This document shows, in pieces, positions 1-11,751 of a DNA stretch of 64,000 nucleotides (position 1 is its first letter; each line of letters starts with the position of its first letter). Both the position numbers and the translations under genes were made by a program. This DNA comes from Maratus speciosus (taxonomy: Eukaryota; Arthropoda; Arachnida; Araneae; Salticidae): the NCBI GenBank assembly GCA_963932465.1, contig OZ010786.1, positions 272,088,411-272,152,410 on the forward strand. The letters run 5' to 3'. Under the pieces are notes generated by a model. The model worked only from the letters and a program-made list of their open reading frames with translations, was not told where the DNA came from and ran no database searches.

Positions 1-1339
1 GTAAAAAATATCGACGTCAGGTATCTTATGCAAAAAATGCATTTAAAAATATGAAAAAACAAGAAAATTTGGTTAATTTTCTCCCAGAGGTTTAACATTA
101 GCGTTCGAATTTCTCCGCTGCGCTAGTGGAGGCTCGTAACTGCACTGTTACTTGTGGGGCTGTATAAGCTTTCATCTAGGAAAATCTATTTTAGCAGACA
201 AACTTGGTTATACGGCAAAATTGAACTGATTCACTTTGTTTCTAAATGTCTCATATAAAACTGATTTCACCAGTTGAAAAGGCCAAGGTATGCTCTGTTA
301 AAATTAAAAACCGTCTATGGACTCTTTTGATTGAATCATGTATCTCGGCTGCTATTGGGAGTTTCTTGAAAATTCCTTCAGATTCTGAAGGCCAATTTTT
401 TTTCGCCAAACGTCGCCAAATATCACCAAATTTGTCGACATTCTTTCATTTGGCACCAAGTATAGGCAATCTTGAAAGTCGATTTCCCAGCACAAATTTC
501 ACCAAGGTCGCCAAAATATCGCCCAATTTGGCGAAATCTTGACAACTTTGCGACTTCGTAAACTGTCAACTTTTCAACAACTTAACAACTCTTTCAACCT
601 TCATTCCCCATTGAAATGATTTGATTTGTACTGACTCCAAAATGAGAGACTAATTGAATTTTCACGAACATGTGACCTATGCCAATGGTCTTCTCGTACC
701 CCAAAACTGTAGAATACAAAATCTAGTCCATTGCTCGTATTATAATATATTGTACTTAAATTAGAAAAAAAGAAACACATAAAAAATAATCAACAATTTG
801 ATTTTTTGAAAGGCAAAATTACTTATGCAACAAAATATTGAATATTTTGCCTTTCAAAAATAGAAATTGAGAATCGTTTCAAAGCTGTTAGTGAACATTT
901 AAGCGAAAGAAACATTTTATTCTTCGCATCAGGGAGAAATAATTCATGTAGTGGAAGGAACTTTGGGTCGTTCCTTTATTGTTATACAGAAAATTGCTGA
1001 GTATATAGCTTATCAGAAAGAAGTAAAAAAACCTTAAAAATACGAATTTCATCCGGCATTACATAACAATAAATCTTTTTTGTAGCTTTGAAGAAAAATA
1101 AAAGGTTAGATATGTTTTGAAAAGTAAAAAAAAAAAATAAAGAAAGAAAGAAAAAGAATTGTGTTATGGAAAAATTTATCTAAGGCGTGAGGTTTTCAGT
1201 TAGTTTGTGAACGCAGATGTTTTAAATAAGGTAAAAGATTCATAGAAATGTAATTTTATTTCCCCCCAGTAAAAATAAAATGAAATTCATTTAAATTTCA
1301 TCGTACTCGACAAATGTATCTTTAATTTATGTCTGTTAA
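1..1339. other. AT-rich non-coding DNA, no gene recognised
   Basis: There is no recognisable gene here. An open frame at 246-542 (98 codons) matches no family I know. Its second half lies in the CGCCAAA-rich patch described separately, so I treat it as chance. The rest is A/T-rich with short homopolymers. Confidence 0.6.
395..535. repeat. CGCCAAA-rich patch, related patch at 53080-53205
   Basis: Repeated CGCCAAA / TTTGGCG words in both orientations, including cgcccaatttggcgaaat near the right end. A similar cluster of the same words occurs at 53080-53205, which suggests two diverged copies of one dispersed repeat. The type is unknown and no clean termini are visible. Confidence 0.4.
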
Positions 1340-2242
1340 TGAATCTTCATTGCTAAGATAGACTTACAATTGCATGTTTTAAATGATAAAAATAATCTGG
1401 GATTTAAGAAAAATTGGCTATTTTTTTCTATTACAGACGACATAATGTAATATAAATATATAATAAATATTATTAAAAAAGCTCTAACTTGAGCTGCGAG
1501 TTTTCGAATATCAACTACCTCGCGGTTTGAGATTAAATTATAAATACATTTATTAGCATTTTGTTTGGTCGTTATTATATTCATAAATATATAGGAATCT
1601 GAATGGGCACAATAAAATAAATGCAACATATTTTCATGCCTTATGTTGCCATATAATTTAAATATTAACTGGCTATAAGTTTGTTTAAGAATGCGTGATA
1701 TTATAAGCTTTGAAAACTTGCAATCATAAGTATCTTAATATTAACAAAGTTGAAAAGAATTAAAAAATACAAGTTGAAGAAATTGCATAAACAACTTTTC
1801 CTCAATCATAATTAATAAAAGTATACATTCATAAACATGTTAAGAACATAGGGAAAAAAATTAAATGTTAAATTATTTATCTGTTTATTACATTTGCTGT
1901 TATGCCTTCGGTTAAATATATTTGAAACATTATTTGTATGAAAATTTGTTTAAAAAATTTTTTATTTTTAATACGTTGCTTTAAAACTTGCAGACAAAAA
2001 TAACATTGGCAAATTTAAAAATGCTAATTAATATGCTAATAATGCTAACTAGCTAAAAATAAAGGATTAGAAACGGTAAATTTTAACTCCAGTACTTTGA
2101 GTATCAGTGAAAAATATAGAAAGGTTTTTTTCATTTCTTTTTTATGTGCGAAGATTTAATTTTTTCTCATAAAAATTAAAAATTACTATATTCATCTTAA
2201 CATTACTTTTTATAGAATATCTCAATATATTTAGAAAAAAAG
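1340..2242. repeat. Diverged dispersed repeat, first copy (left part)
   Basis: This stretch and 3018-3480 share landmarks with 14130-15640: cattcataaata followed by ataaaataaa, then ctcaatatatttagaa-like sequence, then a tgctgaaattaaa-like sequence. The two regions look like old paralogous copies of one long repeat. Landmarks recur more than once inside each copy (1579, 1826 and 3279), so the family may itself contain diverged tandem units. No coding content was recognised. Confidence 0.45.
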
Positions 2243-3017
2243 CAGTTGGATCTGGCAATCGCAAAATTTTCTTCTATCTCCTACATCTTTATATTTTAAA
2301 AAGTAGTGACGAATGATAATATTTCAATATTATTAGTTCAATACTATACCATCTTTGATTTTCATCTTACATTTCTGCTTCAGAAAATTATTCTGAGTAA
2401 TAACGAGTTAATCTCGATCGTGATATTTAATGAGATCAATATTTTTCGTTAAACTGTTCTACGTCAGCTGTTTGCGAATAACCTGCATAGCAGGATGCGA
2501 AGCTTCAGTCGCTGCACGAGCCGCCGATGTGCAACAGAATGTGAAAAATCGAGAAAATTATACAAAAATCGCTGTTACAGCAACCCCTACGGGCTTAATT
2601 TTTCCAAATCAAAGGAGGATCTGCTTGCCATAGCCAAAAATATATGTATGAAATTTGCCCCGTTTCTAAGCATAACTTCATACACTTTTTGATAGTAAAA
2701 TAATGCAAATGGCACAATAACATTTATTACAGCGCCCCCTTCTGGCGGAATATATTCCCAAATTCAACAATGACCTGCTGGCTATAGCCAAACACATACA
2801 CAAAAAAATTGGTTCAATTCTATGCATAACTTCATACACTTTTCTATGGTACAATGGCGACACACAGACTCACGGACACAAACACAGGCAGAGAGTCATT
2901 GTATATGAACAAGTTTTGGGGGATCTCTGACCCCTAAAACGTGTAAATCTGTCGAAAACAGGAATTCAAAGAAAATTTCGATTACAATACTTTCTTCTAT
3001 TACAGATAGAGTAAAAA
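2243..3017 (+). mobile_element. Helitron-like non-autonomous element, family 1, copy 1
   Basis: The left end (cagttggatctggcaatc, then ttcttctatctcc) matches the left ends of copies at 27706, 40402 and 55439. The right end carries the shared sequence gacccctaaaacgtgtaaat and then ctttcttctattacagata. The interior has two units of the motif 'agcgccccct...ccatagccaaa...cttcatacact'. The terminal hairpin is damaged: the second arm is shortened to agatagagta. The homologous region at 15285-15310 lacks this element and serves as an empty site. The short open frames in it (2430-2863) are by-products of the repeat. Confidence 0.7.
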
Positions 3018-3480
3018 TCAAAATGCTGAAATTAAATAATAAATGACAGTTTGAACACGGTTTAGATTTGAACACGAAAATTTCAATGGAATGAACACGC
3101 AATCAAAGTTTCAAGGATAGAAAATACCGATCAAAACATACAAAACTTATTGTGAAAATACCTTTTGGCAAGCAAGATTAATTAACTGGTTTTGGAATAG
3201 CAAACATCTCTCGGTTTTGAAGTTAATTTTGTATTCATGTATTTGCATATTTATTTGGTCGTTCTTGAAAGTATGCGTTCATAAATATGTTTTGAATATA
3301 TAAAGATACAATAAAATAAATGTGACATTTTTTTTTTCATTCCTTGGACTACCATATTATTTAATTATTATCTGGATGCAAAATTATTCTCTTGGAAAAT
3401 GTCATTATCAATATTTAAATTTTGTTTTCATATACATATACAAGCATTAGTAAATTAAAAAAAAAAAAAATAGAAAAATA
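3018..3480. repeat. Diverged dispersed repeat, first copy (right part)
   Basis: It continues the repeat interrupted by the Helitron-like insertion. The words after the insertion (tgctgaaattaaata) correspond to tgctcaaattaaag near 15308. The stretch at 3225-3330 corresponds to 15509-15610. No gene was seen. Confidence 0.45.
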
Positions 3481-3627
3481 AGTGATTATAAAATGGTATA
3501 TTTTACCATCAGTATTTCGAATTTTGCAAACGTACGGACATATTTTTAAACATACAAAATACGTTGGAGCGATTTTTTTTTCTTTTTTACGAAAAACAGG
3601 TAAGTGTCAAAAGTTGCCTTTATACTA

Positions 3628-4205
3628 CACCGCGTCCCAAAAATTTAGACAATCAGTAAAATTTGCATTAACGTGAAAAGTAATAAGGTACAATTAAAAT
3701 TCGTGAGATAGGTAATAAATAAAAGCTATTTTGCAGATATACATATATAAATTATGATCAAAGGTTTGAAATTATAAAATATACATTAAATTATATAAAC
3801 ATGTGCTGTCCCAAAAGAATAGACACCTATAATTTTTTTTTCTTTTACGTTTATAAAAGTAACTAAAAACTTACTTTTAATACTTAATTGTATTGCCACG
3901 ACACTTTATAACATCAAATACAAGTTGTTCCATAGAATTAACTAAGAACTGGATTACATAAGGAGGTATTTCATAGCAAGCTTTGTCAATATCAATTTTT
4001 AAGTCATTTACACATGTATATTGCTTTCCATTTTCATATATTTTACGAGATAAGATCCCCATATGTTCTCCATGGGATTCAAATCTGGACAAAGTGCTGG
4101 CCAGTCTAATAGTGTGATATTATTTTGCCTAAACCATGTTTTCGATGATTGGAGATATGGATGGATGACCCATCTTGTTGGAAAACACAGTCCGGTCCTG
4201 CTAGC
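3628..4205 (-). mobile_element. Tc1-like transposon fragment, 3' part of transposase plus TIR
   Basis: Read on the minus strand, this encodes the C-terminal part of a Tc1 transposase. It contains a QQD motif, then SPDLNP-like residues (here CPDLNPMENIWG with a frame break), then RKIYENGKQY and DLKIDIDKACYE, ending at a stop near 3877. Outside it, the left end reads ta-CACCGCGTCCCAAAAATTTAG at 3626, a typical Tc1-like terminus next to a TA. It is the inverted counterpart of 4610-5142, so the two copies stand head to head. It is inactive: only the C-terminal half is present. Confidence 0.75.
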
Positions 4206-5142
4206 AAATCCAATTTACGTGGTGATAGAAGGTTATTAAAAATGGCTTCAGTTGATAATATATCTATGCTGAAAATTCCTTTTCCAGAATTTCAAAAGGT
4301 ACTGTACACAGAAGAATTAAAGCTTCAACAAATATTGTTTACAGGAGAATGAATGCAAAACCTTGCTTAAAGAACAGACATAAAGATGCACGTATAAAGT
4401 GGGCTAGAAAGCATATGTCATACGGTGATAATGGACTGACATGACCTAAGAAAAGAACCCAAGAACTGTTTCAGCAGGCAATAAAGCGGAGGATCCATAA
4501 TGACCTGGGGAGAGTTTTCTTTCAACGGTCAAACATTTCTAGAATTTATGGACAGAAAAATGAAATCAGAGCATTATCAGGATATTTTAAGTACCAATTT
4601 ACTGCTAATTATGGATTTGCCAGCAGGACCGAACTGTGTTTTCCAACAAGATGTGGCATCCATCCACACCCCCACGTCATCGAAAGCATGGTTTAGGTAA
4701 AACAATATCATGCTATTAGACTGGCCAGTACTTAGTCCAGATTTGAGCCCCATGGAGAACATTTGGGGGATCTTACCTCGTAAAATACATGAAAATGGAA
4801 AGCAATATACATGTGTAAATGACTTAAAAAATTGCAATTGACAAAGCGTGGTATGAAATACCTCCTTCTGTAATACAATGCTTAGTTAATCCTATGGAAC
4901 AATGTGTATTTGATGTTATAAAGTGTCGTGTCAATACAATTAAATATTAAAAGTAAGTTTTTAGTTATTTTTATAAATGTAAAACCAAATAAAATTACAA
5001 TTGCTATTCTTTTGGGAAATCACATTTTTATATAATTTAATGTATATATATAATTTAATTTCAAACCTTTGATCATAATTTATGTATGTATATCAGAAAA
5101 ACTGCATTTATTTATTACATATCTCACGAATTTTAATTGTAC
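4206..5142 (+). pseudogene. Tc1-like transposase remnant
   Basis: Plus-strand remnants occur in family order. Residues resembling the N-terminal helix-turn-helix (GDRRLLKMAS) lie at about 4220. A core follows with GGSIMTWG (about 4490), MDRKMKSEHYQDIL and VFQQDVASIHT. After it come LDWPVLSPDLSPMENIWG and RKIHENGKQY. The second aspartate and the final glutamate are separated by 34 positions (counting one stop), as in DD34E Tc1 elements. The segment that should hold the first catalytic aspartate (WSDE-like) is replaced by unrelated sequence. In-frame stops include one after KAWFR, and the N-terminus is missing. The right end stops at about 5142 without the terminal repeat seen in the inverted copy. 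It is inactive. Confidence 0.8.
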
Positions 5143-6026
5143 CTGGGCCAATCCATTTCAAGTGGTCCAGAAAATCATTTATTCGTTGCTTGACCATTTT
5201 TAAAAAATCTGAAATTTTTTGTACAACAACTCTAACATGATAGAAGCTCAAAATGACTATTATTATAATTTTATTAATTTTTGTTTGTGCATGGCAGCCA
5301 TCTTTGTTTCATTGTCTACAGGCATTTTTCCACAAAAAGGGTTTATGGAATTGTAAATAATTCATCGTTTATTTCTCCAATTCAAGTGCGGATTAAAGCA
5401 ATTTGTACACAATATATTGGGCTAAAAATTTGGTAATAGAGTAGTTTCCGAATATAAATCCTTATAGCTGAAATTTAAGCATAAAAATTTCAGGTTTTTG
5501 TCAAAATTCGTCCGTTTACAAAAGGACAATTTTCTAGCTAGGAAAGCTGTGAACATGACATAATTTTTTTTTCCACAAATAGGCCGAAAGTACTTGTACT
5601 TACAAGCCAAGTTCCAGATCTGAGGCTTGCTTTCTCTTTGCTAAAAAAAATCCCAAATTTTTCTGAAATGCAAAAAATCGCACTTCTGAGGCTTTGATAT
5701 ATCTGGTGGGGCACGAGATACAAATTTGAAGTTCTGGTTTCTGACAGTATTGTATGGTAGTGTTATGCACAAGAAATTTCATGATGGAGATTTGACTACA
5801 AGCTGAGATATGGCAAGGGCAACATGTCAAAACAATACTGCCAGACTATTGTTTTTTGTAGTCACAGCTAAGTATTTATCTCATAGTGTCACTTAAATTC
5901 ATGTTTTTGATTATCTTTAAACAATAGTAACAGAAAATAAAGCCCTTTGCAAAGCTTAGCAATTAATTAAAAAAATAATTATGCCTACGGCCATACATTT
6001 TGTATGGTTTCAGTAATTTTTGTTGT
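5143..6026. other. Non-coding DNA, nothing recognised
   Basis: This lies between the Tc1 remnant and the foldback. Small open frames on the minus strand (5422-5830) overlap each other in different frames and match no family. No terminal repeats were found. Confidence 0.5.
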
Positions 6027-6697
6027 AAGTAATTTTAGTAACTAAAAGAGACCTCATTACTTTTACATAAAGAAAAAAAAATTTTTATACAAGACCTGAG
6101 ACAAAAACAGAATAGGGAAAGAGAAAAGCTGTTAATGTTGTCGTACTTGTTTTGACATGATCAAACGTGTCAAAAGACATTCTTGCTTGCTGGTTTAAAA
6201 ACCACAATTTTGATCTTTCTCCAAATTTTATTTACAGGAATCAAGTCTTTTCATCTCTTGATAACTTGATTGAAGATCTTGTCCCTGCTGGCTCATAGAA
6301 ATAAATTTTGAAATCACTATGTGCAAGTCTCACTTCATTAATAATTCCTACCTTACTTCTTATGCGAAAATGTCATTTTTCTGCAGTATAAATTTGAAAG
6401 GGCTTTGGATATCTTTACTTTCTGAAAATTACTTGAGGCGGATGCATGGTAACATCGTATAATGTTTCATTTACAGGAACATACTTATGGTAGGAACAGG
6501 TTTCAAGGACTGGGAAGCAGCATTAAAATTGTTGTTTTTAAACCAACGAGCAGGAATGTGTTTTGACAAGTTTAATCATGTCTCAACAAGTATGACAACA
6601 TTAACAGTTTTTCTCTTTCCCTATTCTGTTTTTGTCTCAGATCTTGTGTATTTTTTTTTCTTTGTGTAAAAGTGCTGAGTTTTCTTTTAGTTACTAA
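6027..6697. mobile_element. Foldback element, about 190-bp inverted arms
   Basis: Arms at about 6027-6225 and 6515-6697 are inverted copies of each other: agtaactaaaag and ctgagacaaaaacagaatag on the left are mirrored on the right. About 290 bp separates them. The right arm ends where the Naiad reading frame begins (stop at 6695, open frame from 6698). The inverted repeat may therefore be an independent foldback, or the inverted 5' junction of the PLE, which are known to insert with inverted partial copies. The short open frame at 6487-6669 lies in the arm. Confidence 0.6.
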
Positions 6698-9027
6698 AAA
6701 TTTAATGTTATTTATTGCATAAAGTGCAACTTATGTAATATGAAATATATAGGTCAAACATCAGGTCCAATTCATAAACGTATCAATCAACATCGTTCAG
6801 ACTCTAATAAAAACAAAACAAATCTACAGTCTACAGCTGGAATTGCACATTTTCATAAACATCAATTTAAAAATACGTCAACTGAAATCCTTCAAATTCT
6901 AAAAAATAAATCAGAACGGCTTTATATGGAGTCATCATACATGAAATATTACAACACAATATATCCTTATGGACTTAATTCAGAAATATTTAACCGACCT
7001 GTCAAAGTCTTCACATCTATAAATAGTACTATTGCTTATTCTCCAATTTATCTTACTCTTAATCATAATTTAAATTGTAAAACAACACGAAACAAACGTG
7101 GAAAGGGTTCATCTTTAGGTGTATTTTCAAAAAAATATATCACTAGACAAATTAATGATCTTCAAAGTAAATATTTAAAGCATTATAATTGGTTATTAAT
7201 TCGAAAATACATATTTGCTATTAAAAAGAAACAGATTATACAACATTTAAATATATTTCTAAGTAAAACTTTCTCTAAACATTTTTCTGATATTTATTTT
7301 GATCTCATTATGACTAGGGTTAATCTATTAAATAATAATTTACAAAAAAAAAAAAAAACATAAAATTCATAATACGAATACTCAAATGATAATAACTTTT
7401 TCAAATCATATATTTAATAAAATTAATATCAATTCTATAATTAACGATAAAAAATGTTATTTTCCTATTAATAATCTTCATATAACAAAAACCTTTAAAT
7501 ATCCGAATACAATTGGTAGAAAGATTTTTAACTACAATACATTTTCAAAAAATACATCTGCTGCAAGTAATTTTCCGTGTAATTGCAATGACCGCAATCT
7601 AAAAAAATATATAAAAAATGATCATGGACATATAATCACTGGAAATCTTAATATTGTTAATGATTTTGAATTAAAAAAACTAATGGGTTTTGGTACTAAA
7701 TATAGACTTCCATCTAAATTTACTGTCAAATCTATAATCAAACAGTTTACATATGATATAGATATTTTTATATATAAAATTTCAATCTATTACAATAAAC
7801 CTATTGAATATTTTAATCAATTGAAAATATTAGTAATTGAAAAATTAACTATGGCTTTAAAAAATAATACTTCTGATTTGGTTTCTATTAACACAAAGCA
7901 TTTTTTCCAACAAATAACTAAATTACAAAAAAAACTACGTTATTACATATGTAGACAAATCTCCTAATAATTATGCAATCATATGTAAATCTTATTATCA
8001 CCAACTTCTTACAACCTGTATTTCTTCTAATAAATCTTTTCAAAAAACTAATGAAAATGTAATTGTAAATAATCGTAAAATTCAAAGTTATTATAAACTA
8101 TTAAATATTCTATCTACTAATTTTAATTATCCTTATTTAGTTCTAATTCCCAAATTTTATAAAACTCCAATTAAATTTAGGACTGTAACTATTGGTTGCA
8201 ATACATATAATAATAAAGCCAATAAACTTCTATTAAAAATTCTTAATCAATTATATATACTTACTACAAACAATGATAATACACATTGTATAAAAAATAG
8301 TTATCAACTGGTCACTATTTTAAAAAATCTTAACTGTGTATATAATATAACGACATATGACTTCAAAGATCTTTTTAATAATATAGACTTATAAGATTTA
8401 CATAATATAATAAATGCATTATTTAAAAAGCATTATAAAAAACTGGAATTACCATCTAATATTGATATCGCTTATTTTAAATCATTAACAAACTTTATTA
8501 TCTATAATAATTATATATTGCAAGATAATACATTATATTTACAGCACGTCGGTATACCACAAGGTGGTTGTACATCCAGTTTATTATCAGACTTATACTT
8601 ATATCACTATGAACGTACTTTTACTAATAATAATCTCCATTTATATCATTATATTGATGACATAATTTTAATTGCCACTGATCAATCTAAAATTTCTCAA
8701 TTTCCAGTTGATTATCCCACTAATTTGGAATTAATGGAAAACCTCTTATCTAACAATACTATTAACTTCTTAGATCTTAAAATTACAATAAAAGACAGCA
8801 AAACAATAACTGATTTATATGATAAACGTAAAGAATTTAAATTCAATGTTAATACATTTACAAATTTTAAATCTTGTCTTCATCATTCTGTATATCGTAA
8901 TATACTACTTAATCATTTATATAGAATAAAATGTTTATGTTCTTCGCATATAATTAACAATAATATTAAAAAACTAATTTATGATGCATTAAATCATGGT
9001 TTTCCAAAAAATTCATATATTCATTAA
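6698..9027 (+). pseudogene. Naiad-type Penelope-like element: GIY-YIG nuclease then reverse transcriptase
   Basis: The element is broken into three reading frames that read in order.

Frame 1 (6698-7363) encodes a GIY-YIG nuclease: VIYCIKCNLC, then KYIGQTSG and HKRINQHRSD, the histidines of IAHFHKHQF, a glutamate in LYMESSY, and YPYGLN. This gives the Cys-Cys-His-His pattern of PLE nucleases.

Frame 2 (about 7359-7967) is the linker, with FPCNC, a CxC motif, at 7578-7586.

Frame 3 (about 7936-9027) is the reverse transcriptase: YDFKDLF (first aspartate at 8359), GIPQGGCTSS (8551), YIDD (8650-8661) and the thumb with FLDLKITIKDS.

Frame breaks fall at an A15 run (7344-7358) and an A8 run (7927-7934), and a TAA lies at 8392-8394. 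Nuclease-before-RT with a CxC linker is the published Naiad arrangement; canonical animal PLEs have the nuclease last. This copy looks inactive but young, since all key residues are kept. Confidence 0.9.
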
Positions 9028-10700
9028 TATACAATTAGTACTTACATGATCTATATATGGGCTTTAAAAAATGGGGCTTTTGTATTATAACTACATTTCT
9101 AATACGTATTTTATATAGATGTTGATTTGATGTTTTATATGTAATTGGTGACTTTCTTCTTTTTTTTTTTTTTCATATTAAATTTAACTTATTTAATCAA
9201 ATTCAATATTAACTTATTTTTAATTTAGTCTACTCAGGACAATGTCATATTAATTAATAATAGTATACCAACTTTTTAGTGATTATTATGCATATTGGTT
9301 TATTTGATTAACTAATGTTATACTATATATATTAAAATTGGGTAAATAGTTTTTATTATTATTATTCCTCTATACTATTTAATTGTTTTATTTTCAACAT
9401 TGTATTCCATGATTAATTATCGGTTTATATGTTTGATTGGCACAATCATATTTTTTTTAGCTTTTTTATGACTAATATAAGGATAATTCACACATTATAT
9501 ATGTGATCTTTAGGCTATTTGGAATTTTAGTATCTGACAATCTTATATAAACAACCATTTTTATTTATTTATTTTATAATTTATTTAATAATTTATTTTT
9601 TTTTCTTTCCTGTTCATTTTTTATATGTAAAGCTAAATATTAAGACTTATATTTTTATAATATATAATTTATTTTATTTTATAGCATATAGCCTTATATT
9701 CTATATGTTATCAAGTTAAAAAAGTTTTTTAATTACTCAGTGTAGATTTAATGGTATGGTAATAGAATATATTGTATTAACATTTAATTTATTTAAAAAT
9801 AATTCTGAATAATGAAATACTGTATGGTATCGTTTATATTAGGATGTGTGTAGGAATGAAGTTGATACATTTTAATTCATTAGCATGTATTAGGTTCTAC
9901 TTACTGTGAATTTGTATAATCATAATAGTTTTAAAAATAAAATAATAGATGGCAGCACCATAAATTTTGTATTTTTAAATAGCCTCTATTAATAGTCAAA
10001 ATTTTAATTTTTTCACTAGGTGGTAATTAACACTGAATTGGCAATGTTGTAAATTTTTTATTATACAATTTAAAATTGTTTTTAGGTATTATAAATAATG
10101 TAATTATTTTCTATTTATATTATATTAATTATATTTATCACAATATTTCAACATGAATTAACTAACTCCATAGCTTTTAATTTCTGTGTTAACTTAACCG
10201 TTATATTCACCTTAATCTTATCATGCTTTTTGGTTTCCATGTGCGGGAATTTATTTTGAAAATCTACTGGGAATTAATACGGTATGTTTTGTAAGATTTC
10301 TATTGCTCTAAATTAAATATTTAATGGGTTGTAGTTTTTTTTCCATTTCATGCCATTTGATAATGTTCTGTATTCATCTTGGAACTATTATTTTGATTAT
10401 ATTGGTTGTTTGAGTACAAGGGAAATTTTTTTTCAGCTGATAGCTTTTTTCCCACAGAAAAAAACCCGATTTGCTTATATCATTGAATCCAGTACTCTTG
10501 AAAACGTAATTCAATATATAAGTTTTTCAATTTTTTCGGAATCCATATTCTTCTTTTTTTTTCTTCCATGTTAATTCTTGTAATTAGGTATACGGTACTT
10601 TATTTTACACATACAGTTCTATATTGTTGGTTTATGGCGTGTAGTCAATCATTCACAATATTGCAGTTTTTGATGATGGTCGGTAATGTTTAATTAATGG
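9028..10700. other. Very AT-rich non-coding DNA, possibly PLE 3' untranslated region
   Basis: No gene was recognised. The open frame at 10350-10574 is compositionally ordinary for this DNA. The region lies between the Naiad stop and a TA microsatellite. It could be the 3' untranslated part of the PLE, since Naiads are known to favour microsatellites, but no end signal is visible. Confidence 0.4.
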
Positions 10701-10704
10701 TCAT

Positions 10705-10727
10705 ATATAATATATATATATATATAT

Positions 10728-10804
<77 letters not shown>

Positions 10805-10905
10805 TCAATATCATATATTCAATTATCATTCAATATATTATTATTCAATATCATATATTCAATCATTATATCATATATTCAATATATATATATATATATA
10901 TATTG
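10705..10905. repeat. TA microsatellite with ATATTCAAT minisatellite
   Basis: Long (TA)n tracts with ATAATATATA variants at 10705-10800, then several copies of tcatatattcaat, then another (TA)n block ending at about 10903. Confidence 0.9.
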
Positions 10906-11514
10906 AAAAATCCAAATTCATATAATTTAGTACACGAAAAAAACATCTAACAAACTGTAACTAAACCAATAATTGACAAAACCAAGAGTAACTAAGAAAA
11001 AACTAAATATGAAGACAAGTGGCCAAGGCTTATGACTTGCACTGCGGGGTTTAACATGTTTTACGTGCACAACATTCCCCTCACTTGCCAAGACCAAACA
11101 AATAGAAATTGAAAAAATGAAAACCACAAACTAACCCAAAAGCCGACAAATGAAGTCCGTGAATATCCTCACCGCTAAGCTATTTTCGATAGGAATCACG
11201 TATCGATAAATCACCATCATCGAACAATTCCAATGTTTTATTTCGATAGCTTTTTTTTTCTTGATAAAATTGAGAGTTAAATCATTCAGAAAATGTATTG
11301 GGTAATTTTGTTTACTGGTGTTTAAAGGTTAAAAATTTCACCAACCAATTTATCAACATTTGAACACAAATTTGCAATACGATTTAAACCATTTAAATAT
11401 ATATTTCTAAAAATTGAAACATGCACGTTACTATAATGTTTAATATTTATATATAATATAATATAAATATTATATATTTTATATATTTATATTATAATAT
11501 TTAATGTTTATATA

Positions 11515-11520
<6 letters not shown>
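10906..11520. other. Non-coding DNA, nothing recognised
   Basis: An open frame at 10927-11127 on the minus strand matches no known family. The right end is A/T repeat (atataatataatataaat). Confidence 0.5.
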
Positions 11521-11571
<51 letters not shown>

Positions 11572-11635
11572 TTTTTGATGTGAGTTTCAATGCAGCTATG
11601 GTGAGTGATGGATTTTGATATTTTGTTTGTGGTTT

Positions 11636-11666
<31 letters not shown>
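11521..11666. repeat. TA microsatellites
   Basis: (TA)n at 11521-11562, then a T run, then a second (TA)n at 11640-11666 ending in (TG)n. They lie about 90 bp outside the left arm of the inverted PLE fragment. The open frame 11508-11744 is only translated TA repeat. Confidence 0.9.
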
Positions 11667-11676
<10 letters not shown>

Positions 11677-11751
11677 AATGCTTTTAAAAAAATTATAAAC
11701 AAACAACCCAGTGCATCAGACGCAACGCAGCTTCTTATATGCACTAAGTGA

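Noticed and set aside
246..542. 98-codon open frame on the plus strand
   Set aside because: It matches no family known to me, and its second half lies in a CGCCAAA-rich repeat patch that recurs at 53080-53205.
11508..11744. Minus-strand frame rich in Tyr-Ile
   Set aside because: It is translated (TA)n microsatellite.
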